A stretch of DNA of 64,000 bases. Origin: Hexactinellida sp. DTS-2022 (lineage: Eukaryota; Porifera; Hexactinellida). The stretch spans positions 2,480,001 through 2,544,000 of the forward strand of contig JAPNXP010000015.1 in assembly GCA_028753945.1 (NCBI GenBank). Reading direction: 5' to 3'. Below the pieces are notes generated by a model. That model was not told the DNA's origin, did not search any database, and worked only from the letters and a program-made list of their open reading frames with translations. This document shows positions 33,444 through 45,569 of this stretch, one piece after another. Both the position numbers and the translations under genes were made by a program. Numbering within the stretch: position 1 is the first letter of the stretch; every line of letters begins with the position of its first letter.

Positions 33444-34767
33444 CAGGGGCGCCGAAAGTGGGGTGGAAGGGTGGGTGTGGACTAGAGCTCTGCGCGGGTC
33501 ATATGCGGGACCCGCACCCGCCCCGCATCTATTAGTAATTGACCCGCACCCGCCCCGAAAATCCGACAATATAAACAAATGAACCCGCACCAACCCGCAA
33601 CTAACACACATTAACCCGCGCTCAACCCGCACCAACCCGCACCAAAACTCGTTGACCAGTATTATCGCTAGGATTATATAATAGGGTGTAAACACTCGGC
33701 GCACAATGCGGGCACAAAAATATTTACATCATTAAGGAATAAAGAAGACGGCAATATGTTTTGGGCGGAAATTTGAACATAGAATTACGTGTTTATTATT
33801 CGGGAATACGAAATAATTCACCGTACAATTCGTTCCATCGCAAGACTTCTGCCATCTTAAGATTATATTGATCATTAATTTTGTTTAGGAACTATAGAGG
33901 GGTACATTGTTACAATTAGTGGACACTGCACCCCCAAATAATCCTTAGCGAGAACTCTTGCGCAAACCCGCGCTGACCCGCATCAACCCGTACCAACCCG
34001 CATCAACCCGCACCAACCCGCAGTAAGAATCTCTGACCCGCACCCGCCCCGCATTACGATTCCGTGACCCGCACCCGACCCGCCCCGCAAATATTCTGAT
34101 TCTTTGACCCGCATTTATTAACCCGCCCCGCGCAGTGCTCTAGTGTGGACCCACCCTAAAATTATTTAGGGTAGGTTTAACCCACCCTGTTAATGCTCAA
34201 TATTCCAATCAATATTTTTATTCAATTGACCAAAGTAATTGCTGTTATCCAAGATCCAATTTTGTTTTAGATTTGTTCATAATTTGTATCCAAATTTTTG
34301 TAAGTTCATAGACATTCAGAATGTATAACAAGTATATGTTATCTATAAGACTATAACCCCTCTGGAAGTTTCTAATTAATGATTATATATAATTTCTTTT
34401 AGTTACACGTTTTTTTTATAACGAACACTAATTCAAATTTCAGGTTAAAGTTCCTTTTTTATTTTGTCAATTTCAGCCTCAAAGTTCCTTATCAGTTCCT
34501 TAATTTTTTGGGCTTAATTAACATTGTAACGTTTCTATTTGACAATATTGAATTAATCTTATAGAAATAATTTTAGTAAATTTAGAAATAAATTATATGT
34601 ACATAAATGTAATAATGAATTCTATCTCAGCCTGGAGTTCCTTATAAAGGTATTCCTTATAAACAAAAAACGTGTATTCTCGTTATTAGTCTTATTGAAA
34701 AAATATTTAATTTTATGTATATCGGGAAGTATACCCACCCTGATACAAATGAGTTCCTGCGCCCCTG
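33444..34767. mobile_element. hAT element hosting a second hAT element
   Basis: The ends are CAGGGGCGCCGAAAGTGG and TTCCTGCGCCCCTG, with the exact 8-bp duplication GAGATCGG at 33436-33443 and 34768-34775. The CCCACCCT phrase is repeated just inside both ends. The element at 33483-34142 is inserted close to its left end. Confidence 0.85.
33483..34142. mobile_element. hAT MITE rich in GACCCGCACC
   Basis: The ends are TAGAGCTCTGCGCGGGT and CCCCGCGCAGTGCTCTA, with the exact duplication GTGTGGAC at 33475-33482 and 34143-34150. The inner flanks are arrays of ACCCGCACC/AACCCGC units; the middle is AT-rich and non-coding. Confidence 0.87.
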
Positions 34768-35104
34768 GAGATCGGTGTGTAGATATAATTGTAGGGATTG
34801 AATAGGTAGTCGCAGGGTAAGGAGTGTGACACGAATCGATTGGATGTCGCTTGGTACGTAGCTGACACGAATCGATTGGAGTTGGAAGTAGTCCTGACCG
34901 CTGATTGGTAGCTGATATAAAAAATGCCTTTGATGATAGCTCCATCGGAGTGCTGTAGTTAGTTTAAGTTGAGCTGTTTAGTTTTATTTGAAGAGTAATA
35001 AAGTTTAGCTTTTACCAATTATATGTCATTATTATATTCAGCATTTGATTTGTTTACTAATTCCACAGTTAGTGATTTCATTTAACCAGCAAAAGAAAAC
35101 ATAG

Positions 35105-35250
35105 AAGCTGGTACTATAGCAACATCACAAATTCTGACAAATGACAACAAGACAATTTCTAACAAATGACAACTTGTCAGATTCTAACAATTGACAACAT
35201 GGAAAATTCTAACAATTGACTACATCACAAATTCTAACAAATGCAGCGTA
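35105..35250 (-). repeat. Tandem ATTCTAACAAATGACAAC repeat
   Basis: About five units, inverse in orientation to 30218-30345. The window's first 18 bases (AAATTCTGACAAATGCAG) match one unit, so another array probably lies just left of position 1. Confidence 0.5.
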
Positions 35251-35900
35251 CCCATTAACATTATATCATTTCTCAAAATACAATAAGAATTTGGGTAATA
35301 AATTTGAAATTCAAAAAATAATATAAGACAATATGAATCAAAATATGCACGACAATTTTTCTGGATTAAATGGATAGGTTATACGTTGACGCGAAAACAA
35401 TTCATTCAACCATGGATATTGTCATTTGATGTGTTATATGCAGTAAAGTTAGTTGAATGATTATAATGAACCACCAGTCTGATGTCAAAATTTATCGTAT
35501 TAAGCAAGGATATGCAGCTCATACTATCCTGAAAATATTGATGTTAATTGTTTGTGAGGCGAATTGCTTTAATAATGAAAGGTGCAGTTTGCTTTGATAA
35601 CCCACAGCCACAGTGATTTAAAAAGGGAGTTAATAAAGAGTAGGTATCTTCGTACCAGATGGGTATATAAATGTATCAAATGCATATCGGTTATTTTACT
35701 GTAGAAATGGAAGTGTGATAATAAATTGTTTATGGCTTCTAAATATTAAGCTATGACGTCATTTTACATTTTCAATAAAATTTCTTCATTTAAACTTCAC
35801 TACAATTTAACTTGGTAAAAAGGTAGATAATAATTAATCTCCAATCTAATAAATATTATTATTTAGCTAATATATTTAATAATCGAAAATATTTAAGAAT
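35251..35900. other. AT-rich intron with a dispersed repeat
   Basis: 35590-35700 is the partner of 12122-12215 (CACAGTGATTTAAAAAGGGA, then TAAATGTATCAAATGCATAT). Otherwise no feature. Confidence 0.35.
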
Positions 35901-35923
35901 GAATTATGAGTGACACAAATTTT

Positions 35924-36424
35924 TTAACCATGGACGATTCTAGTGCTTCCCTCTATAGCATTTAGCTCATATTGTGTGATCGTGACCCCCAAAGCTTTCA
36001 CCAAACTAAATTGGATCGATAGTGGTTCAAGATGGGGGGCACTTTCAGGAGCCAATCTCATGAAAATGTCTACCACATTATCTTCAAACGCAGATTTCCT
36101 TGCGAGAAAATCTGCGTTTGCGTACCTTGCCATGTAAGTTACCATAATTCAATTGATAGAATGCAAGTGTATGGATGCAGTGGAGATGTTGGAAGGATAT
36201 TTGTTTCATTCGTGAGTTAAGTTGTAACGTTCGTTTGACTGAAGTGAGAAGGAAACGCTATCTTCTATTATACCAAAAAGCTGAATCGCGTCAGTGATGC
36301 ATATACTAGTAGGAAATAGCTGTATTATCCAATCAGGATCTTTAAGTTCTTTGTGGGTAGCGGTGCATAATTGGCAACCTGGCCCACCTGCGCCATAAAA
36401 ATTATTCACTAAGTTATGTGCCAA
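35924..36424 (-). pseudogene. Unrecognised decayed frame with GCQLC motif
   Basis: Minus-strand frames read NNFYGAGGPGCQLCTATHKELKDPDWI, then NERYNLTHE, a stop, and after a frame change TSPLHPYTCILSIEL and further text. A GAxGxxCQLCTA head followed downstream by SPLH looks like a transposon-encoded protein that I cannot name with confidence. The frame is broken at least twice. CAGATTTTCTCGCAAGG and its complement form a short hairpin at 36090-36120. Confidence 0.3.
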
Positions 36425-37140
36425 ATTATTTTACATATCTTATCTTACTAATGAATATTTACTGCACATGTTTAAACTCGACCAGTTGATAAAAGGCCAT
36501 CCAATAATGAGTGATAAATAGGGGTACACTATTGATAAGGGGTGACACCCAATTTCGAGGGAGGAATAATACTTTCGTCATCTTTAGATACTCTGAAATG
36601 TTATTATTTTAATATCCAATTAATTATATCATAGTAAAGATTTTTGGGCCAGCATGGTGCAATATAACTTTCGGATTTGTAATAAGCGCAATCATCATAT
36701 TTTAACCACAAAGAATCTTCATGAAAAATATGTAAAACGATAAAGCTATTTTTAACACATTAGCCTGGAAACAATTAGAGATTAATTTCAGAATTGGTGG
36801 AGTCAATTTAAAGGAAATAGATTTCAGGGTTCTGATATAATTGGAGTTCAGAAGATGTATCTTGACTAATGTGTTTTTGAGATAAATTCAATAAACCTTG
36901 TTTAGTGTTTTACGGAAACATTCGAATGTCTTGTGTAATAAAATTAACACAATGTTCATAATGCAATTCACAATTAATGGCTTTCAATATTGCTCTGTAT
37001 GATATTTGAATGAATTTAGAGATATTAGAAGGGTAAAAATTCTATTCAGCTATATATCCCAGTCCCCACTATGTACCGGCTAGTGGAGGAACTTTGAAAA
37101 GGAAGAGCCACAACTCATTTTCTAGCAAACATTTATATCT
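36425..37140. other. No recognisable feature
   Basis: AT-rich intron with no open frame over 60 codons, no motif and no clear inverted repeat. Confidence 0.4.
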
Positions 37141-37141
37141 A

Positions 37142-38170
37142 CACTCCCCGGCCAAAATAATTGAACAACAATAATAATAATATTAACAGTCAGGATTTCT
37201 AGTTTCATAATAACGTCTGTAGATGTTCTACATGGCTATTTATAAAGAACTATATGTTAAGTATGATAAATAGCAAAAAAATTTAATTTGAAATTTTATG
37301 GTGATAAATACATTCACTATATAATGAGCTGATTAAATATTGCAATTATTATGAGGCAATTAGAATATGCAATTTCTGATTTCGGATCTGAATACCATGT
37401 GACCGAATGTATATTTATAATCATTACGATCATTTTCTAATGATATACAGCCACATTCATATTTGTGCCCTTGTGCCGCACAAGTGGTACGTGTCTGGGA
37501 ACAGAGGCGTCGCCAGGATTCGGCAATTGCTGTGCAGATCGCACCCAAAGATTTGTGGCGACCAAAATCACCACTTGTATAATACTTTAGTGCGAAAATT
37601 CTACAGTAATTTCCCAGTGCCGCACATACATGCAGGCCTAGCTACGCGTCTGGCTGGGACACTTATGCCACTTCATGGTATTAACAGAAAATGGCCTTAA
37701 ATCGAAATATTATTAAATCTATACTATTAAAACACAAGGCTGTATATAGATGTGTGTATATATTTGTTTGTATGTTCCGAGGTTGATTATACAAACTGGA
37801 CGGTTTCCAAATCTAATTTTTGAAATATAAGGCTAACTGAGCAAGCATGTTCTATTTTAATAGAACATGCTTGCTCGTCATCGCATGAAGACGTGATCAA
37901 ATTTCACATTGTTAAAATGGACTATTTTAGGCCTATTTCAGCTATAATTACCGTTAGAAGTACAAATTAAACTAAACACCCACCGCGACGCGAAGTGGTT
38001 GGTGTGTGGTTGTGTTCTGCCGTGAAGCGATCTAGCAAGCGAAGCGCGCTAGTTTATAACTATAACAAGATATTATTTTCAGAGTAGAAAAAAGATCCGT
38101 TAATAGAATACCAGAAGAATATTGTGTCTGCTTCAGAATTCCAATTGTACAAATACTTTTGGCTGGGGTG
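37142..38170. mobile_element. Mariner-type element interrupted by a Helitron
   Basis: The ends CACTCCCCGGCCAAAATAAT and ATACTTTTGGCTGGGGTG are inverted, with TA at 37140-37141 and 38171-38172. The interior 37330-37500 is homologous, in reverse, to the mariner MITE at 5590-6112. A 335-bp Helitron (37718-38052) is inserted. No transposase motif was found. Confidence 0.72.
37718..38052 (+). mobile_element. Non-autonomous Helitron, 335 bp
   Basis: It starts TCTATACTATTAAAACACAA after an A and ends GCGAAGCGCGCTAG before a T, as Helitrons inserting between A and T do. The last 70 bases hold hairpin-forming GCGAAGC phrases. There is no duplication. A near-relative with the same start and end lies at 61297-63761. 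An internal palindrome centres near 37858 (GAGCAAGCATGTTCTATT and its complement). Confidence 0.75.
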
Positions 38171-39558
38171 TATAATGGACCTCAGATTTGGCCACGCCAA
38201 AAAACAATCGAGCCGGGGACGGTCCAGAAGATGTCTTACGGAGTTAACTCTCGGGAGATGATCGAACTTAAATCCTGCAGTGCCTCAAAGATATATTCGT
38301 GAACGGATAACAAAGTTAGACGAAATGCATCCAAAACAGAAGGACAAGCAGCATGGCTCGGATTATAAATAAGCGCAGAAGGGGAATATTGTGTTAATGT
38401 TTCATCGCATTTGGTTTCTCTTCTCCACTTCACTTCCTGGCAGAGGCCATCCAAGAGTCATCACCACATGACCTTGGTCGTCAACGTTAAAGCCCGTGCA
38501 AAGTGTAGAAAATAGGCGTAATAGGCAAATATTTCACAAGATTATTAGTCACTTATTCTTTCCTTATTATACTTTAATATCAATGGATGAATAAAATGAA
38601 ATTTTAATCCATTGAATTGGTACTTGAGCAAAATATCATCAAATTCAAGTCTATATTTGGATAACAATTAAATTGTTGAAAACAACAAAAATATGTGCGA
38701 ATTCAAGTTGCTAATCTATATTCATAAGCTCTTTTGTCAAATTTAAAATAATTTGCATGCTATAGTATGCCATAGACTGAGAAATTACAAGGATTACATT
38801 TAGATTAGATTGTTCTTGGAAACAATTTTCTAACCAATGTTCGTCAGTTTTTCCAATTTGGGATCTCTGATTTTTGAGGTGTGATATGTGTTGCATTTTT
38901 TGGTTGACACAATTTGAGATAAAACTTCTTAGTGTGGACTCAATCTATACATGTTTTATTTGTTTTGTGACCCGCCCAAGGCCGCCAAAACCAAATTTAT
39001 GCAAATTTACATAAGGAGGTGAAAAAAATCGGACTGGTTTTTATTTTTGCCCATTGTTGACTACCTTCTAGTTTACAGCAAACAATTATTTATCATAATT
39101 AAAATTCATATCGCTTATATATTTTATCAGATATTAGTGCTACGAAACAAAAATATTTCAGAAGAGTTTATGGAAGCATGTAACAAGTATATAAGGAGAT
39201 TTCGTCAAAATTAAGCTCGCAACACGTCATTCAAAGAGAATGTGCATGATATATCAGTATATAGTGTAATAGCGACCCTGTACTTGTAAAAATGGTTTCA
39301 AAGTTTCAAAGCTACAAAGGTATATAAAGACCCTATAAACTGCGTACAAGACACATTATACAAAAATTCACATATGGAAAGCTATCAATAAAAGTCAATT
39401 CATACTATATAGTTACTGAATTATTTTGTATTAGCCTCCTAGGTATATTAACCTTGTTCTTGTTCCCATAAAAAATGTTAAAATAAGGTAAAGCAGCTAT
39501 TGCAGTGTCATACATAGGGCGTAGTCACGAGTTAAAGATTGGTATGATGGGTTATGAG
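38171..39558. other. Intron with fragments of transposon genes
   Basis: At 39165-39260 the plus strand encodes MEACNKYIRRFRQN and NTSFKENVHDI, a decayed relative of the 47207-47644 frame (KASNKYIRRFRENLAWKTSYQDNIRDVI). A minus-strand open frame at 38236-38454 has no recognised motif. Nothing else. Confidence 0.4.
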
Positions 39559-40125
39559 CAGGGTTGGGTTCAAGTACTATTTACTTAAGTACTTCTGTAA
39601 TTAAGTACATTTTTTTAGTACTTGTACTTAAGTACTTTCATCCTTTTTCCGTTGTCCTTATACTTCTACTAGATACTTAATTACCTTCCTCATTTTTGTA
39701 AAGTACTTGCACTTGTACTTGAGTACTTGTTACTCGCGACTTTTTTTACATTCAATATATTTCCAACAGACATCATTGATGTTACTCAAATCCCATCTCA
39801 AATAAAGTAGTGTTACTAAATACTTAGTATATTAGGAATTGTGTTCGTGTCAAGGACTACTGCTACTTTCAATTAAATAGATTTGGATGATACTATATAA
39901 ACTATGTATTTAGCAATTTCTACTATTAGTACGAGAGATTTATCATAAGAGCTTGGGAAGTACTTGTACTTGTACTCAAGTATTTTCGCAATTTTTTCAT
40001 TGTACTTGTACTTGTACTTAAGTATTTTAAGTTTACCTGTACTTGTACTTGTATTGTACTTGAATATCTGAAAAGTAGTAGTACTTGTACTTAAGTACTT
40101 TCAAATGTACTTGAACCAAACCCTG
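39559..40125. mobile_element. hAT MITE built of AGTACTTGTACTTAAG units
   Basis: The ends CAGGGTTGGGTTCAAGTAC and GTACTTGAACCAAACCCTG are inverted, with the exact duplication GTTATGAG at 39551-39558 and 40126-40133. TACTTGTACTTAAGTACTT repeats fill both flanks around an AT-rich middle. Confidence 0.87.
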
Positions 40126-40551
40126 GTTATGAGTCATCATAGGTAGGCCTCTTGGGACAATTTTGATTATGTTTAATAGAAAATACTGATTCCGTGTAAA
40201 TTATTGGTAGAGCCCTGGCTCTACCAAAGCTACCGAAGTCTACGCACATGATGCATGATCTCTTTCACTAATTAGCATAAAATATAGATTGATAAATATT
40301 TGATTATTATTGACCCATAATAAAAATATTCAAAATAAAAAAATGATGATGTCATTTTCACCTATTTCGAGTTGAGTTAGAAATTCTTTTTGATATTACA
40401 GAGTCGATTCCTACCTGTACTAATGTAACTTTTTATGTGTACCTTATCGTAAATACCTATTACCCCTTGATCGCCATCTTGCTAACTGTGCCGTGTTTAC
40501 TCAAGATTGTCAGTTAATTATATTTGAGTATATTCATTTTCCTATTATAGT

Positions 40552-41359
40552 CTGGTCGTTGGAAGGTTGAACCTAGAAAAATTCATACAAAGCGTATTTT
40601 AGTATCAATAGAAGCGGAATTTTTCGTAGATTCTAATCAACTTATAATCATCATATTTGTACTCAGCGTAAAATTTCCAGCAATTTGATATATCACATGA
40701 CAACATTTGGAGGATTTTTCCATGGGAACGCTGGAATGTATCAAAAATATGTTAGGAATGTGCGAACATTCCAATCTCAAATTGTGTGCCTATCCAATCT
40801 AGTGACCCCTCGTTCAACTCCACTAGTATATTAATACACATATCGACCCTCTAAAATGGGATTTGACGAGATTTAGCTGAAAATCTTAAATTTTAGGTTT
40901 ATCTCGATTAATCTCGACAAATCCCATTTTAGAGGGTCGATATGTGTATAATTATACTAGTGGAGTTGAACGAGGGGTAACTAGATTGGATAGGCACACA
41001 ATATGAGAATGGAATGTTCGCACATTCCTGACATATTTTTTGATACATTCCAGCGTTGCTATGGAAAAAATCCTCCAAATGTTGTCATGTGATATATCAA
41101 ATTGCTGGAAATTTAACGCTGAGTACAAATATGATGATTATAAGTTGCTAAGAATTGATTAGAGAAAGTTAGATACGAAAATGTCGGCGATTTACTATGA
41201 ATGGCCGACACTGCCACACGTGCAAAAATTTCCCCCAAAAACGGATATTAGCGGATTTTGGATATGTTATTCTACGAAAAATTCCGCTTCTAATGATACT
41301 AAAATACGATTTGTAAGAATTTTTCTAGGTATGACCCATTTTGGGATTTCAACGACCAG
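40552..41359. mobile_element. Foldback palindrome with the shared core
   Basis: The ends CTGGTCGTTG and CAACGACCAG are inverted and the arms are complementary for some 340 bp each, centred near 40893 (CGACCCTCTAAAATGGGATT and its complement). Each arm has GGAATGTGCGAACATTCC-type sequence and ATCTAGTGACCCC, the variant core (40798-40809; inverse at 40974-40986). An unpaired stretch of about 90 bases (41165-41255) is an insertion in the right arm. No target duplication is certain. Confidence 0.65.
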
Positions 41360-41689
41360 ATTATTAGTAGTACACGGGTAGATGATCTGGCAAATTTTTT
41401 TTGAAATCGGAATAGATTGGAACTCACTAGGGCTCGGTGAAAATCGGGAATATCCAATTTCAGTGTATGCTTAAAGCACGGTCCATATGAGCTCGTCAGA
41501 GAAATTGAGAATAGATTGTTTTTGGATAGAACCCTATAAAATATAGCTACATTAAAATTTCAGGTGAATCTGACATCTAGTTTTGTTTGTTGGCGCGCGC
41601 ACTGTCTTAATTTGCTTGCAATTACGTTATTCACACAGTAGAATATTTGCATATGTAATTTGGGAGTCAACCTAAATTTACACCATTCC

Positions 41690-42530
41690 AAAACAACTTT
41701 CAGAGTTATAGCCCTTTGAAGTCCGACTTCGACTACCAAGGTACAAAATGCAGCCAAGTTTGACTCAAAGGGCTATAACTTTGAAAATTTGCATTGTAAA
41801 GTTTAGATCAAGGCAAATTCCCAAATTAAATATGTATTCATTAGTTTACACTTGGTTTCAAACAATTTGGACCAAATCTGTGATCCCTGTACGTACCCAA
41901 TAAACTTGTATGACCTTTTCCTTTCATCTCCATTGGGAGGTCCCGATACTTTCTATTTTGATTCTCAGCTACTCGAGCACCAAGAATTAAAATTTTGTGT
42001 GCAAATGCTCGCAATACCCGACTTCGTATCAGTTCATAATACATTTTGTAACCCTAATCACACCGTTTTCAAAATGAGCATATATGGCCAAAAAAATCTG
42101 CCAATTTAAGATGATTTAGCAAATTTATATCTCCGGAACCATGAACTCCAGAGCTAGAGCTTAGAAGGAAATTTCTAAACGCACTTTTACAAACTAATTG
42201 GAAGACAAATGAAACAATTATCCTAGTGGTTGTAATCCTATACATTCACTTGATAAATGTCAAAATAGTGGGTAAAGTATAGTTAAACTAAAAGTATATC
42301 TGGCAAAGGGTCACAAATGTGGTCCAAATTGGTTGAAACGAAGTCCAAACTAATGAAGACATATGTAATTCGGGATGATTATTCATTTGCACATTTAAAT
42401 TACAATCTTTCAAAGTTATAGCCCTTTGAAGTCAGACTTCGACTGTCATGCTACAAAATTCGTGCAATAATTTCAAATTTGGAAGTCGAAGTCTGACCTT
42501 AAAGGGCTATTTGTATGGTAGATGTTTAAT
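41690..42530. repeat. Inverted repeat around TTATAGCCCTTTGAAGT
   Basis: TTATAGCCCTTTGAAGTCCG and TCAAAGGGCTATAACTTTGA recur at 41700-41790 and 42410-42515, and CAAACAATTTGGACCAAAT at 41855 is matched by GGTCCAAATTGGTTGAAAC at 42313. A third copy (TTTCAAACAATTTGGACCAA) follows at 44145, beyond the next palindrome. That places the 42549-44105 element inside this repeat. Confidence 0.5.
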
Positions 42531-42548
42531 TGAAAAATAAGCCCGAAA

Positions 42549-44105
42549 GTGACCTACGTTATATAAGGCCTATGCACCTACTTTGTGAAACTGGACCATG
42601 GATTAAAGGAAGGCTATTGATAAATAGGATATTTATCGATATCTAAATAACTAGTAGTGATATACCTCATAAATGTTCTATAACTATATAGGAACATGAT
42701 ATCAAGGTATACATAGCACCCTTCAGAATTGAGCTATGTCATCATTTGATTACGTAATCGCTATTTTTGGTGGGTATTATCGTGTTTTTATAGCCTGCTT
42801 TTAACATAGTTAGACGCGTTATAAATGTTCCAAATTGGAACATGAGGATGTCCATGACTAGTTGAATGAAATACAGTACCCGGACAAAAGTATTCGACCA
42901 CCCAACATTTTCCCATTGAAAATAGTACCATAGTAGGTCTAATAATATTGTTCAATGTAATAAAACTTCATGACATACTGCTATTTTGATTTCAGATTCG
43001 TATTCTACGCATTCGAATTACCCATTTTAGATGCTATCAAATTGGTTACATATTAATTGGGTTGAAATTATCATCAAATGGCAACATGTGCCACCAGTTC
43101 CCATCTCTCCCATAGTGGCAATTTGGGAAAAGTGGTGTATAGTGGCACAGGATAATAATTTTTAACCAAATCAAAAAGGGATTGAATTGAAAGCTTCTAC
43201 AAATGTTAATTCGAATGCGCAGAATACGAATTTGTAATCGAAAAATCAATATCTCATGTAATTTGAAAACACAATCTTCCATTGTTCAACCTACTATAGT
43301 ACTATTTTCAATGGGAAAATGTTGGGTGGTCGAATACTTTTGTCCGGGTAGTGCATATCGAAATTATAAATGGAATATTGACACATTCCTCGGTTGCCAG
43401 GGAAATGCAATTTTCTTAAAATGAGCCATAACAAAAAACTATCTATTTTATGTAAACTAGGCTAGTACTGATCTATCCGCAATCGGTAACATCCTATTCA
43501 TTGATAATACATTTTCTAGGCCTAACTTCAATAATTTTTGAGATAATGAGTGTATTATCTCATAAAGAATTAAGTGCTAATTATCTTATTATCTCAAAAA
43601 TTATTATAGTTAGGCATATATAATGTATTATCAATGAATAGGAAGTTACATATTGCGGATATATCAGTACTAGCCTAGTTTACATAAAATCGATAGTTTT
43701 TGAGTTATGGCTCATTTTAAGAAAATTGCATTTCCCTGACAACCGAGGAATGTGTCTACATTCCTTTTATAATTTCGATATATTTCATTCAACTAGTTAT
43801 GGACATCGTCATGTTCCAATTTGGAACATTTATAACGCGTCTAACTATGTTAAAAGCAGGCTATAAAAACAAGATAATACCCACCAAAAATAGCGATTAC
43901 GTAATCAAATGATGACATAGCTCAATTCTGAAGGGTGCTATGTATACCTTGATATCATGTTCCTATATAGTTATAGAACATTTATGAGGTATATCACTAC
44001 TAGTTATTTAGATAACGATAAATAACCTATTTATCAATAGCCTTCCTTTAATCCATGGTCCAGTTTCACAAAGTTGGTGCATAGGCCTTATATAACGTAG
44101 GTCAC
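42549..44105. mobile_element. Near-perfect 1.5-kb foldback palindrome
   Basis: GTGACCTACGTTATATAAGG starts the left arm and its complement ends at 44105. The arms pair along about 540 bases each to a centre near 43562, with few mismatches. The left arm alone carries a 480-bp MITE (42874-43353). Flanks AGCCCGAAA and GGCTCGAAT agree at six of nine positions, compatible with a decayed 9-bp duplication. No coding sequence. Confidence 0.72.
42874..43353. mobile_element. Mariner/pogo-type MITE inside the palindrome
   Basis: The ends CAGTACCCGGACAAAAGTAT and ATACTTTTGTCCGGGTAGTG are inverted. The other palindrome arm reads GAATGAAATATATCG with no insert (complement near 43775-43795), so the empty site is GAAA-TA-TATCG. 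TA stands on the left and CA, a decayed TA, on the right. Confidence 0.8.
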
Positions 44106-44850
44106 GGCTCGAATTATATATGTATTCAATAGTTCAGACATGGTTTCAAACAATTTGGACCAAATTTGTGACACTTGTACCAAAGAAACTTTGTATTTCA
44201 TTAGAAAAGTGACCTTTTGATGATGACTAACACATTCCTAAGCACTAAAATGGTCACCACAGCAAAAGTATTGGCCAGAATCACCTAAAATTTTCAGTGA
44301 GTTATACTTTAGCAGGGTACTATCCAAAAACACTCGAATCTCAATTGAAATCTTGAGTAAAGACGGGCCTTAAGAGTCTCGACAAACAAAAACATGGCGC
44401 ATAATTCTAGCGAACAGTCACCATATAAAGACTTCTGGAGAGGCATGCTAAACTCCGCAGAACTAGCAATAGTTATCAAACAGCTCGCCTCAGACTTCGT
44501 TGGCGAAAAACTGACAAAAATCTCCTGAATCATTCTTCATACACCTGGGGAACAGATCCGAAAACTGTTCCCAACATTCCGAAAATGTGGTATGTGGCGA
44601 GGTGTAAACACATAAGCAGCAAGAGAAGCGTAGTATAATTGAATAGCGAAACTTCAGTTTATTTTTGAATGAATCTATAAAAAAGGATTAAAATTTACCA
44701 GATCCGGACAAATTGCAAGTCTCTCTTTGGACGTCAGTTCCCAGATAATGAAGGCTTGGGTGTAAGTATTACCTTTTACAGTCGAAAATTCCATAAAATG
44801 GAAAGATATTCAATAGAGCAATATCAATATAAATTAAAAGATAAATAAAT
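44106..44850. other. Intron remnant of the TTTGGACCAAAT repeat
   Basis: After the repeat copy at 44145-44190 there is only AT-rich intron. A minus-strand open frame at 44309-44533 has no recognised motif. Confidence 0.35.
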
Positions 44851-45470
44851 GCAGTAGAACCTCGTTAGTGATAAGTAGGGATCAACTAGGGGTACAATAC
44901 AGTTGGGGCCGGGGTGGAAAAAAAATTTCCGGGATCGGACGGGGCCGGTGTAAGTCTTGATACTTCAATTATAGAGTATGACTTGCGTTTCAAGCGCAAT
45001 TAAGTTTAAAGATATGTGAAATTTCTGTTTAAACGAATTTACAGAGTCCGACCTGCCAAGTATTTATTAAATAATTAGGTATTTGATATGTTATATTGTT
45101 TAAGAAATATATGAGTTGTTTGATAATTCTTAAACAATACAAAAATAATCAAGAAGGGATTACCAATCTGGTGAATGATAAAATAGAAGTAAATAAAGTG
45201 ATGGGAAGATGAAATTTCTCAACAAATAGAGTAGCATTTTGTTAGTTAAAAAGTGATAATGTATTAGATATTCACTTTAATTAATCGAAATATATTTAGT
45301 TGTCATTGAGGCAGAACTTATTTATCTTTGTAAACAAGGTTTAACAAATGTTTTCGAACCTAAATAGGCCCCGGCTGGTTTAGGTACTTTTAGCCGGGGC
45401 CGTTGAAAAGTTGCAATTTCTACCCGGGACAGGGACCGAGAGCAAGGGCTCTATCGATCCTTAGTGCTAA
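44851..45470. repeat. GGCCGGGG-bearing repeat remnant
   Basis: It opens with CAGTAGAACCTCGTTAGTGA, a pogo-type end. The sequence then carries TTGGGGCCGGGGTGG near 44904 and the inverted AGCCGGGGCC / TAGGCCCCGGCTGG near 45365-45405. It appears to be a MITE inside a pogo MITE, but neither right border nor duplication could be fixed. Confidence 0.4.
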
Positions 45471-45569
45471 GAGAATAATACACACTATATCAGTAATTAC
45501 AATACAAATAATATAGGTTAATAATATTACTAATAGCAACAGTGTCATACGTATTCAGTTTAATAATAC

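Noticed and set aside
42549..44105. Palindrome as an assembly or whole-genome-amplification artefact
   Set aside because: The arms differ by scattered substitutions and one carries a MITE missing from the other, so they are not a folded copy of the same read.
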